A stretch of DNA of 64,000 nt from Sanchytrium tribonematis (Eukaryota > Sanchytriomycota > Sanchytriomycetes > Sanchytriales > Sanchytriaceae), in NCBI GenBank assembly GCA_018985235.1, contig JADGIG010000001.1:1-64000 (forward strand), written 5' to 3'. Position numbers and translations under genes: made by a program. Positions 40,120 to 49,504 of the stretch are shown one piece after another. The notes beneath the pieces were generated by a model. It was not told the origin of the DNA. It searched no databases and saw only the letters and a program-made list of their open reading frames with translations. Each line of letters starts with the position of its first letter. The stretch's first letter is position 1.

Positions 40120-41205
40120 TTAACGATTTATTCCTCTTTTGTCTAGTTCAGAGCATGAGGGAGTTTTAATTTCCTTCGCTCGCTGTATGGCTTTCTCATC
40201 TACGGCTTTTAAACCAAACCAAGTATTACTAGCAAGTGAGATTTGGGTCATCTTATATTCCATTTCATTTTTGCACCGCTGTCTATATTTCCCTACGATT
40301 TCTTGATCTAATTCAGCTTCAAATTGACGAATATTTCCACCTTGATTCCGAAATCTATTCATATCATAATGGGCAGCATAATAATTAAATTGCAATGGAG
40401 TAGTGTATTTAGCGAACCCTGAGACAGGATTTAGGGAAACATTGGGATTTCTTACTCTCAAAAGTGTCGGCAGTACACTCAGAACGACAAATAAAATTAA
40501 AGGAGCACATTGAACTAAAAGTCTAAATATTGAGTTATCTTGAGCCCTACCTCTATCCTGTCTTGTAGCATCCGGAGTGTGATGAAAGTTTCTTGTTCTA
40601 CGCCTCATATGTGGAGAGTTAAATGATTGAAATTGATTGGCATGCATACCAAAGAATTGGGCAAATATTTGCTCGGCTAAAATATCGTCCATATTGAATG
40701 AATCTCTCATATGTTGAGATCTTTGAAACTGAGAGTAATGTGACGTTCTATCATCTGGATCCTTACCACTCATATCAAATATGCGTCTTTTTTCAGAGTC
40801 GCTCAAAATGCTGAATGCTTTTGAAACCTTTAAAAAAGCTTCTTTGGCCCTGGGATCTGCACATTTATCAGGATGCAGATGTAGCGCAAGTTTCCGATAT
40901 GATTTTTTTATATCTGTTTCGCTGCAATTTTTATCCAGATCCATAATGGCATAAAAATCTGTGGAATCTATCCTGGTTATTCTGTTCATTATTTCTATCT
41001 GCTTATCAGTCAAAGGCGTTTCTACTTCTTCTTCAACAGTCCATTTGCTAAGAAGAGCCTCAACATTTAAAGTTGAATCTATTCTTTTGGCCTTTTTCGC
41101 CATTCTTACGGCACCATCGACATCTCCTTCAGCAAACTTTTTCTTTGCCAGAGCCAAACATTTTCGAGCTTCTTCTGCATTTTGCATTTCCCAAATTTGT
41201 TTCAC
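40120..41205 (-). CDS. ER J-domain protein, DNAJB12/B14-like
   Basis: 361 aa. N-terminal ARKCLALAKKKFAEGDVDGAVRMAKKAKRI is the DNAJB12/B14 signature. The J domain follows with HPD at 111-113 (HLHPDKCADPRA). A Phe/His/Arg-rich region precedes a single membrane segment (LLVQCAPLILFVVLSVLPTLL) and a C-terminal DUF1977-type tail. It would be a tail-inside-ER Hsp70 cochaperone for ERAD. A second Met at residue 7 (MQNAEEARK) may be the start. Confidence 0.92.
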   Translation of the reverse strand: MKQIWEMQNAEEARKCLALAKKKFAEGDVDGAVRMAKKAKRIDSTLNVEALLSKWTVEEEVETPLTDKQIEIMNRITRIDSTDFYAIMDLDKNCSETDIKKSYRKLALHLHPDKCADPRAKEAFLKVSKAFSILSDSEKRRIFDMSGKDPDDRTSHYSQFQRSQHMRDSFNMDDILAEQIFAQFFGMHANQFQSFNSPHMRRRTRNFHHTPDATRQDRGRAQDNSIFRLLVQCAPLILFVVLSVLPTLLRVRNPNVSLNPVSGFAKYTTPLQFNYYAAHYDMNRFRNQGGNIRQFEAELDQEIVGKYRQRCKNEMEYKMTQISLASNTWFGLKAVDEKAIQRAKEIKTPSCSELDKRGINR

Positions 41206-41340
41206 CTCCCAACAATGAAGATCAAATAAGAATAAATATGGGTTTGCTGCGAAGGTGTACTAATTTCATGAAGCATGGCGACCATATGATTGAAAAACTT
41301 GGTGGTATTTATATTTATTACAAAAACCCCGTTGAAACAA

Positions 41341-42063
41341 ATGTTTTTGGCAAATCCGTCTTCAGAATATGATAGAGGTGTTAATACATTCAGTCCTGAG
41401 GGACGATTATTTCAAGTTGAATATGCTATTGAAGCAATCAAATTGGGATCTACCGCATTGGGAATACAAGCTAAAGACGGGGTTGTTTTGGCAGTTGAGC
41501 GAAGGGTTGCCTCGAAGCTATTGATACCAGATTCAATTCAAAAAATGTTTGAAGTAGACAGACATATAGCAGTGGCAGCATCCGGACTTAGCGGGGACGC
41601 GCAAACATTGGTAGAACATGCTAGAGCGACAGCCGTGAACCATACCTTTGTTTACGATGAACAAATTAAAACCGAATCGCTTGCTCAAAGTGTATCCGAT
41701 GTGGCATTAAGATTTGGTGATATCGGCGAAGGTACTAAAATGGCGCGACCATTTGGAGTTGCTCTGTTATTTGCAGGCCATGATGAGGACGGCCCAAAAT
41801 TATTTGTTACTGATCCTTCTGGTACTTATATGCAATACCAGGCAAAAGCCATAGGAAGCGCTGGTGAAGCTGCACAAGTAGAATTAGTAGAGCAATACAA
41901 AGATAACCTGACTACCGAAGAAGCGTTAAAGTTGGCTTTAAAGATATTGAAACAAGTAATGGAAGAGAAAATCAACAAGGTCAATATTCAAGTTGGAATT
42001 GTCGACAAGGATGGATATCGTTTATTAACAGAGGAAGATCTTGAAAAAAGATTAGCTGAATAA
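41341..42063 (+). CDS. PUP2: 20S proteasome subunit alpha5
   Basis: Starts [23 protein letters not shown], the alpha5 (PSMA5) N-terminal signature, and continues [15 protein letters not shown]; no propeptide. The ATG at 41341 is chosen for this; the frame is open upstream to 41290. 240 aa. Part of the outer ring of the proteasome. Confidence 0.96.
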   Translation: MFLANPSSEYDRGVNTFSPEGRLFQVEYAIEAIKLGSTALGIQAKDGVVLAVERRVASKLLIPDSIQKMFEVDRHIAVAASGLSGDAQTLVEHARATAVNHTFVYDEQIKTESLAQSVSDVALRFGDIGEGTKMARPFGVALLFAGHDEDGPKLFVTDPSGTYMQYQAKAIGSAGEAAQVELVEQYKDNLTTEEALKLALKILKQVMEEKINKVNIQVGIVDKDGYRLLTEEDLEKRLAE

Positions 42064-42064
42064 A

Positions 42065-43390
42065 TCAAAACCTCACGAACTTTCTTGCTTTCAAAACATG
42101 ATTTAAAAAAAACTTTTGAGACTGCACTTTAATTCCATTTGGATCGTACAATTTTACAAATGGCTCTCTTAAATAAAATGAATTTTTCAAAGGTGAATAC
42201 AATTTTAGGTCTGCCCGACCTTCTTTTTTCAGAATATTGAACCAGCCTATATTTTTCAAGACAAGTTCCCTTTGTACTTCCTTTTCAGGTTTACCAATAA
42301 TGGTAAAATCAAGTCTCTCTTTCATTTCTGGAAAATCACTCGGAATGTAAGGCGGTCCATGATTTACATTAGATCCTTTAAGATAGTTACTCCAAAAACT
42401 GGAAACTTTTTCAGACGTAACGAATTTTGGAATTAATTGCCGTGGTCCAAACCAAATAAGTTTCAGAGGATCCATCTCGACATTAGTTATATCCAATCGT
42501 CCTAAACCACCTAAAAATAGCGACTTTTTATAGTATTTTGGAATCTCAAACAGTCTCGGAACAAATCTTATTTTACTTCTGAATTCAAAAATTTCTTTGT
42601 CGGTCATTAAATTGTAATTTGCGTTTTCATCAAATACACCCGGAGTATCTGTAATGTTACCAAACTTGAACTCTCCAAATATGTCCATTTTTTTGATTGG
42701 AAAAGATATATTTTTCACAGTTGTACCTGGATATGTGGAGTAAGTTAAAATTGTACCATTTCTATTTTTAGTGGGTGTGTTGCGCGACATTTTCAACAGT
42801 TTGTTAACTAAACTTGTTTTGCCAGAATTAGCATAGCCAACAAATGTGATGTTATGGATTTTTTCCTTGTGTATAAATTTTTTAACGCCATTTATAAATT
42901 CTCCAACTCCGTCGCTGGACTTATTACTCACAATGCTGTATCCTGCCAGATCAGGATGCTGATTTTTCAGTCTCTCTTTCATTACCTGAACATTAGTGCC
43001 CTGAGGAAAAATATCAAGTTTCGTACCCACTAACCATACATTTCGTGCATTTAACATTTTGTAATCCAAAATAGATTCTGGAAACCCAGTTAGATCAAAT
43101 ACAATTATTACAAGGGAATTTTTTGTTACGACCAAATCCTTTGTGCTTATATTTGGTATTTTAGTTAATAATAAATTTTGATTCATCAATTTGTGACAAC
43201 GGTAACAAATTAAATTCTTTTTTTCTTCCTTAATTTCCGGTAAGTATCCTGGTTCATTTGGAGAAATCTGTTGGAAGTCTGCTCCACAGCCAGTGCAACT
43301 GGTTAACTTGGAAATGTTTTCCATTGTAAGACTCCCGGAGTTAGATAGGAGATAAAAGTGACAAACAACCCATCTATTCATACTTAACAA
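42065..43390 (-). CDS. YqeH-family circularly permuted GTPase, mitochondrial (GEP3/MTG3-like)
   Basis: Zinc-binding CTGCGADF and CYRCHKL (about 32-64) precede a permuted G domain: the G4 motif VGTKLDIFP comes before the P-loop VGYANSGKTSLVNKL and the G3 motif DTPG. This order is the YqeH/NOA1 hallmark. The family assists mitochondrial small-subunit ribosome assembly. The start may be 43390 or the ATG at 43324 (MENISKL), which lies just before the zinc motif. It converges on the proteasome gene, two bases between stops. Confidence 0.92.
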   Translation of the reverse strand: MLSMNRWVVCHFYLLSNSGSLTMENISKLTSCTGCGADFQQISPNEPGYLPEIKEEKKNLICYRCHKLMNQNLLLTKIPNISTKDLVVTKNSLVIIVFDLTGFPESILDYKMLNARNVWLVGTKLDIFPQGTNVQVMKERLKNQHPDLAGYSIVSNKSSDGVGEFINGVKKFIHKEKIHNITFVGYANSGKTSLVNKLLKMSRNTPTKNRNGTILTYSTYPGTTVKNISFPIKKMDIFGEFKFGNITDTPGVFDENANYNLMTDKEIFEFRSKIRFVPRLFEIPKYYKKSLFLGGLGRLDITNVEMDPLKLIWFGPRQLIPKFVTSEKVSSFWSNYLKGSNVNHGPPYIPSDFPEMKERLDFTIIGKPEKEVQRELVLKNIGWFNILKKEGRADLKLYSPLKNSFYLREPFVKLYDPNGIKVQSQKFFLNHVLKARKFVRF

Positions 43391-43468
43391 TTTTCGACTG
43401 CTTGTACACCCACTTCTTTGAAATCTAGAAAAAAAACAGGGTTACAATCAAAATAAAATATCTTCTCC

Positions 43469-43948
43469 TTGTTAAACATGGAATTTGAGATCAGAACAGA
43501 TCAGATAATATATTGCAAACATTGCACTTTGCCTATGGAATATTGCTATAAAACTGAAAGCTGCGTTTCGTTTTGGAAAGAAATCAATCCAGATGTCGAT
43601 GAAAACGAATTAAATCAAGAATTTAAGAAGCCCTCAAAAGTGAAAATGGAAAAGCAAAAAGAAGGAGGAGCTATATTGGTTCAAATTACAAGCAGAAGTA
43701 AGACAAAGCACGTCACTACTATAAGTGGTCTTGATGAATACAATATTGAATTGAAAAAATTTGCAAAAGAATTATCGAAGCAATTTGCCTGCTCTTGTAG
43801 TGTGACAAACAAGGAAATTGTTATACAAGGAGATCTCAGCTATGAGATTACAGACATTTTGAAGGAGAAGGTTGGTGAAAAAGCTTCTATAGAAGTCAAG
43901 AAGAAGGAGCCTAAAAAGAAAGAACCACCAGCAGTAGCACCCCAATAA
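43469..43948 (+). CDS. TMA22: Density-regulated protein (DENR/TMA22)
   Basis: N-terminal CKHCTLPMEYC zinc-binding region, an acidic linker, and a C-terminal SUI1 (eIF1-like) domain with ILVQITSRSKTKHVTTISGLDEYNIELKKFAKELSKQF. With MCT-1 it recycles 40S subunits and supports reinitiation. 159 aa, or 156 from the second Met. The tail is rich in Lys/Pro/Ala. Confidence 0.94.
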   Translation: MLNMEFEIRTDQIIYCKHCTLPMEYCYKTESCVSFWKEINPDVDENELNQEFKKPSKVKMEKQKEGGAILVQITSRSKTKHVTTISGLDEYNIELKKFAKELSKQFACSCSVTNKEIVIQGDLSYEITDILKEKVGEKASIEVKKKEPKKKEPPAVAPQ

Positions 43949-43968
43949 ATAATGTTTCAATGGCAAAA

Positions 43969-44042
43969 CGAGTTACCCAGGACTTGAACCTGGAACCTTC
44001 AGATCCGAAGTCTGACGCTCTAACCAATTGTGCTAGCAACCC
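43969..44042 (-). tRNA. tRNA-Arg (UCG)
   Basis: A 74-nt cloverleaf on the minus strand. Acceptor GGGTTGC pairs with GTAACTC (two G-T pairs), and the anticodon arm is TCAGA-CTTCGGA-TCTGA with anticodon TCG. The T arm CCAGG-TTCAAGT-CCTGG is intact. It has no intron. Discriminator G. Confidence 0.95.
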
Positions 44043-44117
44043 TTACGCTTTCCTTAAATTTGCTTATAGGTTCTTCCAAATAAATGTCATTTAAGATTCT
44101 GAAAAATTTCCTGTAAC

Positions 44118-44846
44118 ATGACCAGGGACATAAAAAACTGCCTTCCTGTGCACTCTTTGGATAATTTAAGCATGTTTAAATCTTCTAATATTCTTAATTT
44201 AGCAGTTTCTAACCTGGGATATAGAGTAGGTTGTGTAGATATGTTTTTGTACATTAGTAGCAAATTATTTATCAATTTCGAGCCAGAACAATTAGCAATA
44301 CAAATATCTACTAAGACTTTTATAGAAGGAATGCAGTTTTTCAAGAACATGGTCCAATTTCAATTCAAAGAAGACTGTTTGATCTTAAGTGATGAAAATG
44401 TAAATTTCAGAATACCTCTGCTATTAAAATCTGAAGATAATATAATAGAGCACTGGGAATCTTCCGAAGTTATTTTAAATTCGATCATTCAACCCTCGGC
44501 CTTACTCAAGTCAATTTTTCTAGTGCCTATTAATGAAGGCATTGTTGAATTGACAGTCGGGAAAACTATACAATTTAAGATTCAGTCAAATCTAGGAGCT
44601 AAGATCACTTCCTCAATGTCTAATTTGGAAACTTTTAGATTTCAATTTCCCAAGGAAAGCTTGACGCTGAAATACTCTTACAAGAAGTTTGCAAATATCA
44701 AGAATAGCTTAAAAAAAGCTAGCAAGGTCAGTTTAAAATTAAATGAAGGTGGCATATTACAATGGCAGCTACTTGTTCCATCTCAAGAACAAAATGTTTA
44801 TGTCGAGTTTTACATACAGCCTTTGTTTGATTATGAAAATAAATAA
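44118..44846 (+). CDS. Checkpoint clamp subunit RAD1-like (9-1-1 complex)
   Basis: 242 aa with PCNA-like strand patterning. The C-terminal SLKLNEGGILQWQLLVPSQEQNVYVEFYIQPL closely follows RAD1's S-x-R-x3-G-x-LSLQYMI...FVEYY ending, and LDNLSMFKSSNIL fits its N-terminus. RAD1 joins HUS1 and RAD9 as a DNA-damage sliding clamp. HUS1 is an alternative but lacks this ending. The last codons contain AATAAA. Confidence 0.62.
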   Translation: MTRDIKNCLPVHSLDNLSMFKSSNILNLAVSNLGYRVGCVDMFLYISSKLFINFEPEQLAIQISTKTFIEGMQFFKNMVQFQFKEDCLILSDENVNFRIPLLLKSEDNIIEHWESSEVILNSIIQPSALLKSIFLVPINEGIVELTVGKTIQFKIQSNLGAKITSSMSNLETFRFQFPKESLTLKYSYKKFANIKNSLKKASKVSLKLNEGGILQWQLLVPSQEQNVYVEFYIQPLFDYENK

Positions 44847-44847
44847 A

Positions 44848-45513
44848 TTATACCAGATTTAATAATTCTTGGATTGCAGCTTTCACGCCATCAGGGTGAT
44901 TGAACACAGCACTTCCCGCCACAAAGTTGTTAGCACCAGCTTTTGAAGCCTTGGCAATAGTAGACTTGTTGATACCTCCATCCACTTGTATGTCAAGCGT
45001 AGGAAATTTCTTTCGTAAGACTGTCACCTTATCTAGGCAGTCCTCCATCATAGATTGCCCACCAAAACCAGGATTAACAGTCATTATCAAAACAGAATCT
45101 AATTCTTCAACAATGTCGTAAATTTCTTCGGATAATGGTGTTGCAGGCTTTAGCGCCATACTAGTTTTTAAATTGTGTTGTTTGCAAAGTTCAATTAGGC
45201 CCTTGGGATTGTCAGTGGCTTCGTAGTGAAAAGTACAACCATGTGCTTGGTTTTCTAGCAGTGGGATCAACGACTCTGGGTGTGATACCATAAGGTGGGC
45301 ATCTAAATAGAAGGACTTTGCTTGTCCATTTAGCTGTTTTCTTAAGCATTTTATGACTGGTGGTCCAAAAGTCAAGTTGGGTACGAAATGATTATCCATG
45401 ACATCTAAGTGTATATATTGTGTTTTATCTAAACATAGAAGACACTCTTCGAATAGTCTACTAAAATCACTTGAGAGAATCGAAGGAGAAATAATTTTTT
45501 GCATGTTTTGCAA
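44848..45513 (-). CDS. RPE1: Ribulose-phosphate 3-epimerase
   Basis: Interconverts ribulose-5-P and xylulose-5-P in the pentose phosphate pathway. TIM-barrel motifs ISPSILSSDFSRL, HLDVMDNHFVPNLTFGPPVI, HLMVSHPESLI, MTVNPGFGGQ and VDGGINKSTI are all present. 221 aa, full length. It converges on RAD1-like, with one base between stops. Confidence 0.97.
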   Translation of the reverse strand: MQNMQKIISPSILSSDFSRLFEECLLCLDKTQYIHLDVMDNHFVPNLTFGPPVIKCLRKQLNGQAKSFYLDAHLMVSHPESLIPLLENQAHGCTFHYEATDNPKGLIELCKQHNLKTSMALKPATPLSEEIYDIVEELDSVLIMTVNPGFGGQSMMEDCLDKVTVLRKKFPTLDIQVDGGINKSTIAKASKAGANNFVAGSAVFNHPDGVKAAIQELLNLV

Positions 45514-45633
45514 TTAATTTAATTTGAAATCATGTAATAAAAATCAATATTTTATAAATATAATTCCAATTTATATTAGTGAATCGAGAACATCTTTTTC
45601 AGAAGGTAGAAGAATCTACTAAAACTCCTTGAA

Positions 45634-47298
45634 ATGGCCACTTCTTTAAGTTTAAACACTATTTGTTCAATATGCTCGCATACGGTTCAATTTAAAGCGA
45701 AAACATCCTGTGAGCACGAAATGTGCTCTGTATGTGCTATAAGAATGAGGCTATTATTCAAGCAAGAAAATTGCGTGTTTTGCAAACAACCAATTCAATA
45801 TTTAATCGTTGGCAACGATCCTCAAAAAAAGGCCTTTCCGTTTGCTCATTTGAAATGGCAAATATACTACACTTCTGTAGATGCGTATTACCACGTTATG
45901 AATTTATTAAGATTTCATTGCCCAATATGTGAGAAACAATGGAATAGTTATCTATACTTTACAGCTGCATCTGAAAATCAAGAAATACAAAATTATGCTG
46001 TTGAGCAGATAAAATATACCTCAAAGACATACTCCTCCTTCAAAGAACTTGCGACACACTTAAAAAGTCACACAGATGAAGTTCCCTCAGGTTATAAATT
46101 TTGCGACATTTGCGTCAAAGATGCAAAACGATTTGTTCGCGAACTTAATATATATCCTTCAAACTTGATTTCAAAGCATACTAATACTGGAGATAAACAA
46201 TTTTTGCAATCCAATGTTGAGGATCATCGAGAAAAGGATTTCAAAGTCAGCATTACTGAGAAAAAAAATGTATTGAACCCATTAATCAATTTTGCTGGAC
46301 ATCCGCTGTGTCAATTTTGCACAAACCGCTTTGTAGATCAAGAGCAATTGAAAAAGCATATGAAAGAAAGACACGAAGAGTGCTCTTTGTGCAAACAATC
46401 TGGAAAAAGTATTTGGTTCAATGCCTTAAAAGATCTACAAGCACATTATAAAGAAGACCACATTGTTTGTGAATATTGTACGACTTCTGAAGGATTAATC
46501 GGCTTTGCGGATGATTTGGACTACATCAATCATCTAGCTTCGAAACACAATATCACTAACAAAATCAGGATAGGCCAAAAGCCTAAGACACTAAAAAATG
46601 CCCAGACTTCTCAAGAAGTATTACCGGTTGCCCTAGAGCCTATTGAACGCCAACTGCGACAAACCTCAATAGCTACCTCAGTCAATGTAAACAAAATTAT
46701 TGACTGTCATTGCTCAAGAAATTGTGACTTGAAGATTATCTGTTCCCTATTTCACCATGACCGCAGGTTGCAGGTATTTCGAGATTTTCTAATAGAGCTG
46801 TCACCATTAGAGCCCAGTCAAATATACGATGAGTTATTTAAACTTCAGCCGCGATTATTTACTTATCCCGAGCTTACTAATTTGATTCAATGGTTTATTT
46901 GTACAAGCCCAGTCAGTTTTAGGATTCAACTCAGGGATGGCTGGAAGCCGTGGTATGAACAAAATTGCAAATTTCCTGATTTAGCAATTGCTGACTGTGT
47001 TGTTAGATTTGTTGTTGTTGAACACGCAAAACCAAAAAATCAACCAAGTGGGCCTAGATCGATGCTACATATGGTGAATCGAGCACAGCACAATTCGCAA
47101 AGCAAATCATCAATCTACTTGCCTTGGCTTTGGACAGACGCTCCTTTGGGCTCCAAATCTGAATCGACAATTGATATTAGCATTCCGACTAGAAGCATTC
47201 CCCTTTCTTCGACTGAAGCACCAAATACCAGTCAGGATAGGCCTAGAAAGCAAAAGCAAAGTGGTCGAAAGAAACAGGTTTTAATGAAAATGGGTTGA
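45634..47298 (+). CDS. HEL2: Ribosome-quality-control ubiquitin ligase HEL2/ZNF598
   Basis: Ubiquitinates 40S proteins on collided ribosomes. The N-terminal RING (CSICSHTVQFKAKT...CEHEMCSVC...CVFCKQ, about 12-55) is followed by the C2H2-like zinc fingers characteristic of the family: CPICEKQW, HLKSH, CDIC, CQFCTNRF...HMKERHEECSLC, and CEYC...HLASKH. The basic C-terminus reads KQKQSGRKKQ. 554 aa. Confidence 0.92.
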   Translation: MATSLSLNTICSICSHTVQFKAKTSCEHEMCSVCAIRMRLLFKQENCVFCKQPIQYLIVGNDPQKKAFPFAHLKWQIYYTSVDAYYHVMNLLRFHCPICEKQWNSYLYFTAASENQEIQNYAVEQIKYTSKTYSSFKELATHLKSHTDEVPSGYKFCDICVKDAKRFVRELNIYPSNLISKHTNTGDKQFLQSNVEDHREKDFKVSITEKKNVLNPLINFAGHPLCQFCTNRFVDQEQLKKHMKERHEECSLCKQSGKSIWFNALKDLQAHYKEDHIVCEYCTTSEGLIGFADDLDYINHLASKHNITNKIRIGQKPKTLKNAQTSQEVLPVALEPIERQLRQTSIATSVNVNKIIDCHCSRNCDLKIICSLFHHDRRLQVFRDFLIELSPLEPSQIYDELFKLQPRLFTYPELTNLIQWFICTSPVSFRIQLRDGWKPWYEQNCKFPDLAIADCVVRFVVVEHAKPKNQPSGPRSMLHMVNRAQHNSQSKSSIYLPWLWTDAPLGSKSESTIDISIPTRSIPLSSTEAPNTSQDRPRKQKQSGRKKQVLMKMG

Positions 47299-47382
47299 AA
47301 TTGAATTTTAAAAAGTAATAAATAAAAATCAAATGGTTTTCGATTATATTAGAGTCATATCACCCCAAAGTTTCAGTTGAAA

Positions 47383-47997
47383 ATGAGCTGCCCACACCAC
47401 AAAGAATCTGTGAATCCTAATAATTTAATGCCCGAATATTCTCAAGAAAGAGACAAAGATCAAAAGGCAACATTGCCGGTCCAGCGTCAAATTTCTTCAA
47501 TTCCAAAGGCCGAAAACGCAAGTGGGCCTGGTAGCACTAACGCAGATAAGAATTGGCACTATCCAAGTCCTCAGCAATTTTACAACGCTTTGAAAAAGAA
47601 AAACATGGCAGCTCCAGAGGAGCATATTGAGTCGATGGTGGATATTCATAATTTTCTAAATGAAGAGGTTTGGAATGAAATTCTTAAGTGGGAAAATGAA
47701 CATAAGGATCTTTGTGAGACACCCAAATTGATGAGATTTGAAGGTAAAGCATCAAAACCCTCTATCAAAGGTAGATGGAGTTCCTTGATCTATAAGCAAG
47801 TTCCTTTCGATAGGCATGACTGGACAATTGATCGTTGTGGCAGACATGTTAGGTATATCATTGATTACTATGAGGGACCTGTCGAAAACGATAATCCTAC
47901 ATTCTACTGCGACGTTCGTCCAGCTCTTGACAGTCCCCAGGCCATTTTTCAGCGAATGAGAGAAACTATGAAATCTTATACTAATACAAGCAAATAA
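47383..47997 (+). CDS. CYC3: Holocytochrome c synthase (cytochrome c haem lyase)
   Basis: Attaches haem to cytochrome c in the intermembrane space (system III, typical of opisthokonts and a few algae). N-terminal CPHH haem-regulatory-type motif (residues 3-6), then WHYPSPQQFYNALKKK, VDIHNFLNEEVWNEILKWE, RHDWTIDRCG-RHVRYIIDYY and FYCDVRPALDSP. 204 aa. The ATG at 47383 precedes SCPHH; one at 47377 is also in frame. Confidence 0.95.
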   Translation: MSCPHHKESVNPNNLMPEYSQERDKDQKATLPVQRQISSIPKAENASGPGSTNADKNWHYPSPQQFYNALKKKNMAAPEEHIESMVDIHNFLNEEVWNEILKWENEHKDLCETPKLMRFEGKASKPSIKGRWSSLIYKQVPFDRHDWTIDRCGRHVRYIIDYYEGPVENDNPTFYCDVRPALDSPQAIFQRMRETMKSYTNTSK

Positions 47998-48004
47998 ATT
48001 TATT
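47993..48004. terminator. Palindromic AATAAATTTATT between convergent stops
   Basis: The same 12-bp palindrome as at 38823. The haem lyase TAA (47995-47997) lies in the plus-strand AATAAA, and the SPOUT1 stop is ten bases beyond. Likely a shared poly(A) signal. Confidence 0.6.
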
Positions 48005-48014
48005 CGTGTAGCTT

Positions 48015-48923
48015 TTAAAATTTTGAACTGAAAAGACTTAACGTTGCTAGCACAGCCTCCTCTGTTCTTATAGTGCGAGAGCCTTGGTGAGGAGCAATGT
48101 TAATGTAATTTGAAAATCTTGATTTAACATCATCAGCGCTGCTCTCATACAAATTGGCTTGCTCTAACCCATCAACGCCTCCAAAACAAATTAAAGCATT
48201 TTTGGATTCAGGAATCTCTATATCATCAAAGTTTTCACCTCTTTCGCTGGTTCCAAGAATGTAATCAAAATCGCTTTGCAGGACCTCAGTGAGATTCGCA
48301 CAATTTCGAATCTTATAGCCCCAATAAGTTAGATTCTCCGCCTCGCTTCGATCAACAATTGTACCCTCTGTGCCAATGTTAGACTCCATCAATTTCACTG
48401 TAACTCTAGAGTCCGTATCACGTACCTCGTCTGATATTATAGGCTTGTCAAGGCCGACATCTACCAAACACCCACCCTTAAGCTGTTCAACAACCACTCC
48501 TTCTCTGAATTGAAAATTGTCAAACTTCCTAAAGTGATGGGGACAGTCTAGAGGAGGAAGCAATCCTACAAATCTTAAATCGTCACTTTTACGGATTAAT
48601 CTTTTGCGCAAATATTGTGGCGTCTCCAAATAATTTAAAATCTTGGTTAAAAAAATAGAGCCACGGCTTTTTTCTTCATCATTAAAAATATATATAGTCT
48701 TAATTCTATATATTGCGCATGCTCGGGCTATTTGACCAGCCAATATAGTTTTCATTTGTAAGGATTGGGCATTGTCCAATATTGAGCCAGGCAGAGCAAT
48801 ACTTAGGTTTGTTTTTCTGGGAATAGGTTGTTTTAGGTCGTTATCATTGTAATTAGGTCTATCAAAATGTCTCTTCTTTGATTGTTTGTCGAATTTCGAC
48901 TTCCGTTTTTCTCCAAGCGTCAT
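48015..48923 (-). CDS. SPOUT1/C9orf114-type RNA methyltransferase
   Basis: 302 aa. Signature segments are LSIALPGSILDNAQSLQMKTILAGQIARACAIYRI, YLETPQYLRKRLI, LRFVGLLPPLDCPHHFR, WGYKIR and NYINIAPHQGSRTIRTEEAV, which carries the SPOUT knot end. The human homologue methylates 28S rRNA. A basic N-terminus suggests a nucleolar location. Confidence 0.93.
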   Translation of the reverse strand: MTLGEKRKSKFDKQSKKRHFDRPNYNDNDLKQPIPRKTNLSIALPGSILDNAQSLQMKTILAGQIARACAIYRIKTIYIFNDEEKSRGSIFLTKILNYLETPQYLRKRLIRKSDDLRFVGLLPPLDCPHHFRKFDNFQFREGVVVEQLKGGCLVDVGLDKPIISDEVRDTDSRVTVKLMESNIGTEGTIVDRSEAENLTYWGYKIRNCANLTEVLQSDFDYILGTSERGENFDDIEIPESKNALICFGGVDGLEQANLYESSADDVKSRFSNYINIAPHQGSRTIRTEEAVLATLSLFSSKF

Positions 48924-48953
48924 ATCCTCATTTTTTTAAGTAACACATAATAT

Positions 48954-49478
48954 TTATTTAGTACGCATCTCTCTTTCAAGAACAGTTTTGACCATAGAGC
49001 TGCAAAGTTTCCTATAAGGATTTTCGTAAACGGTAGCCTTTCTAGCAATAGATTGTCCTAATTCAGCAGCGCGACAAAAATCGGTGTAGGAAGAATCGGA
49101 ATGTCCAGCGGATTTGAGTACAATGGCACGTTGAGTGTGAGATTGCTTTAAGACCTCCGGATCATTGCAATTTTCAATAACATGATTTAAATCTTGTAAA
49201 GCTTCCTCATTTTTTCCAGTAATTCTAAAAATTTGGGCTCTGTTATTGTAAAGCGAATAATAATTAGGGTTTTTTGATATAAGACGGGTCATTTCTTGCA
49301 GAGACTCATCATACTTTCCATCCTCTGCCAATAAAACAGCCATTATTTCATTTTCTCTTAGTTGAGGATCGACTTCTTTACAGGCAGGAAATGATGGATA
49401 ATCTTTAGGCGAGTCCGTAAAGGTATAGCCATCAATAGGTCCGCTAAAAATCATATCTAGAACTTGAGAATCAGACAT
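48954..49478 (-). CDS. TTC36-like tetratricopeptide protein
   Basis: About 174 aa. A conserved start MSDSQVLDMIFSGP and three TPR repeats (SLYNNRAQIFRITGKNEEALQDLNHVI is the clearest) end with RKATVYENPYRKLCSSMV, matching TTC36. The function is poorly known; a cilium-linked or HSP-linked role is reported for animal homologues. The ATG at 49478 is used because it begins the conserved sequence and the divergent IND1 gene starts at 49505. Confidence 0.85.
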   Translation of the reverse strand: MSDSQVLDMIFSGPIDGYTFTDSPKDYPSFPACKEVDPQLRENEIMAVLLAEDGKYDESLQEMTRLISKNPNYYSLYNNRAQIFRITGKNEEALQDLNHVIENCNDPEVLKQSHTQRAIVLKSAGHSDSSYTDFCRAAELGQSIARKATVYENPYRKLCSSMVKTVLEREMRTK

Positions 49479-49504
49479 GATTTGCCTCACGGAGTTAAAA
49501 CCTG

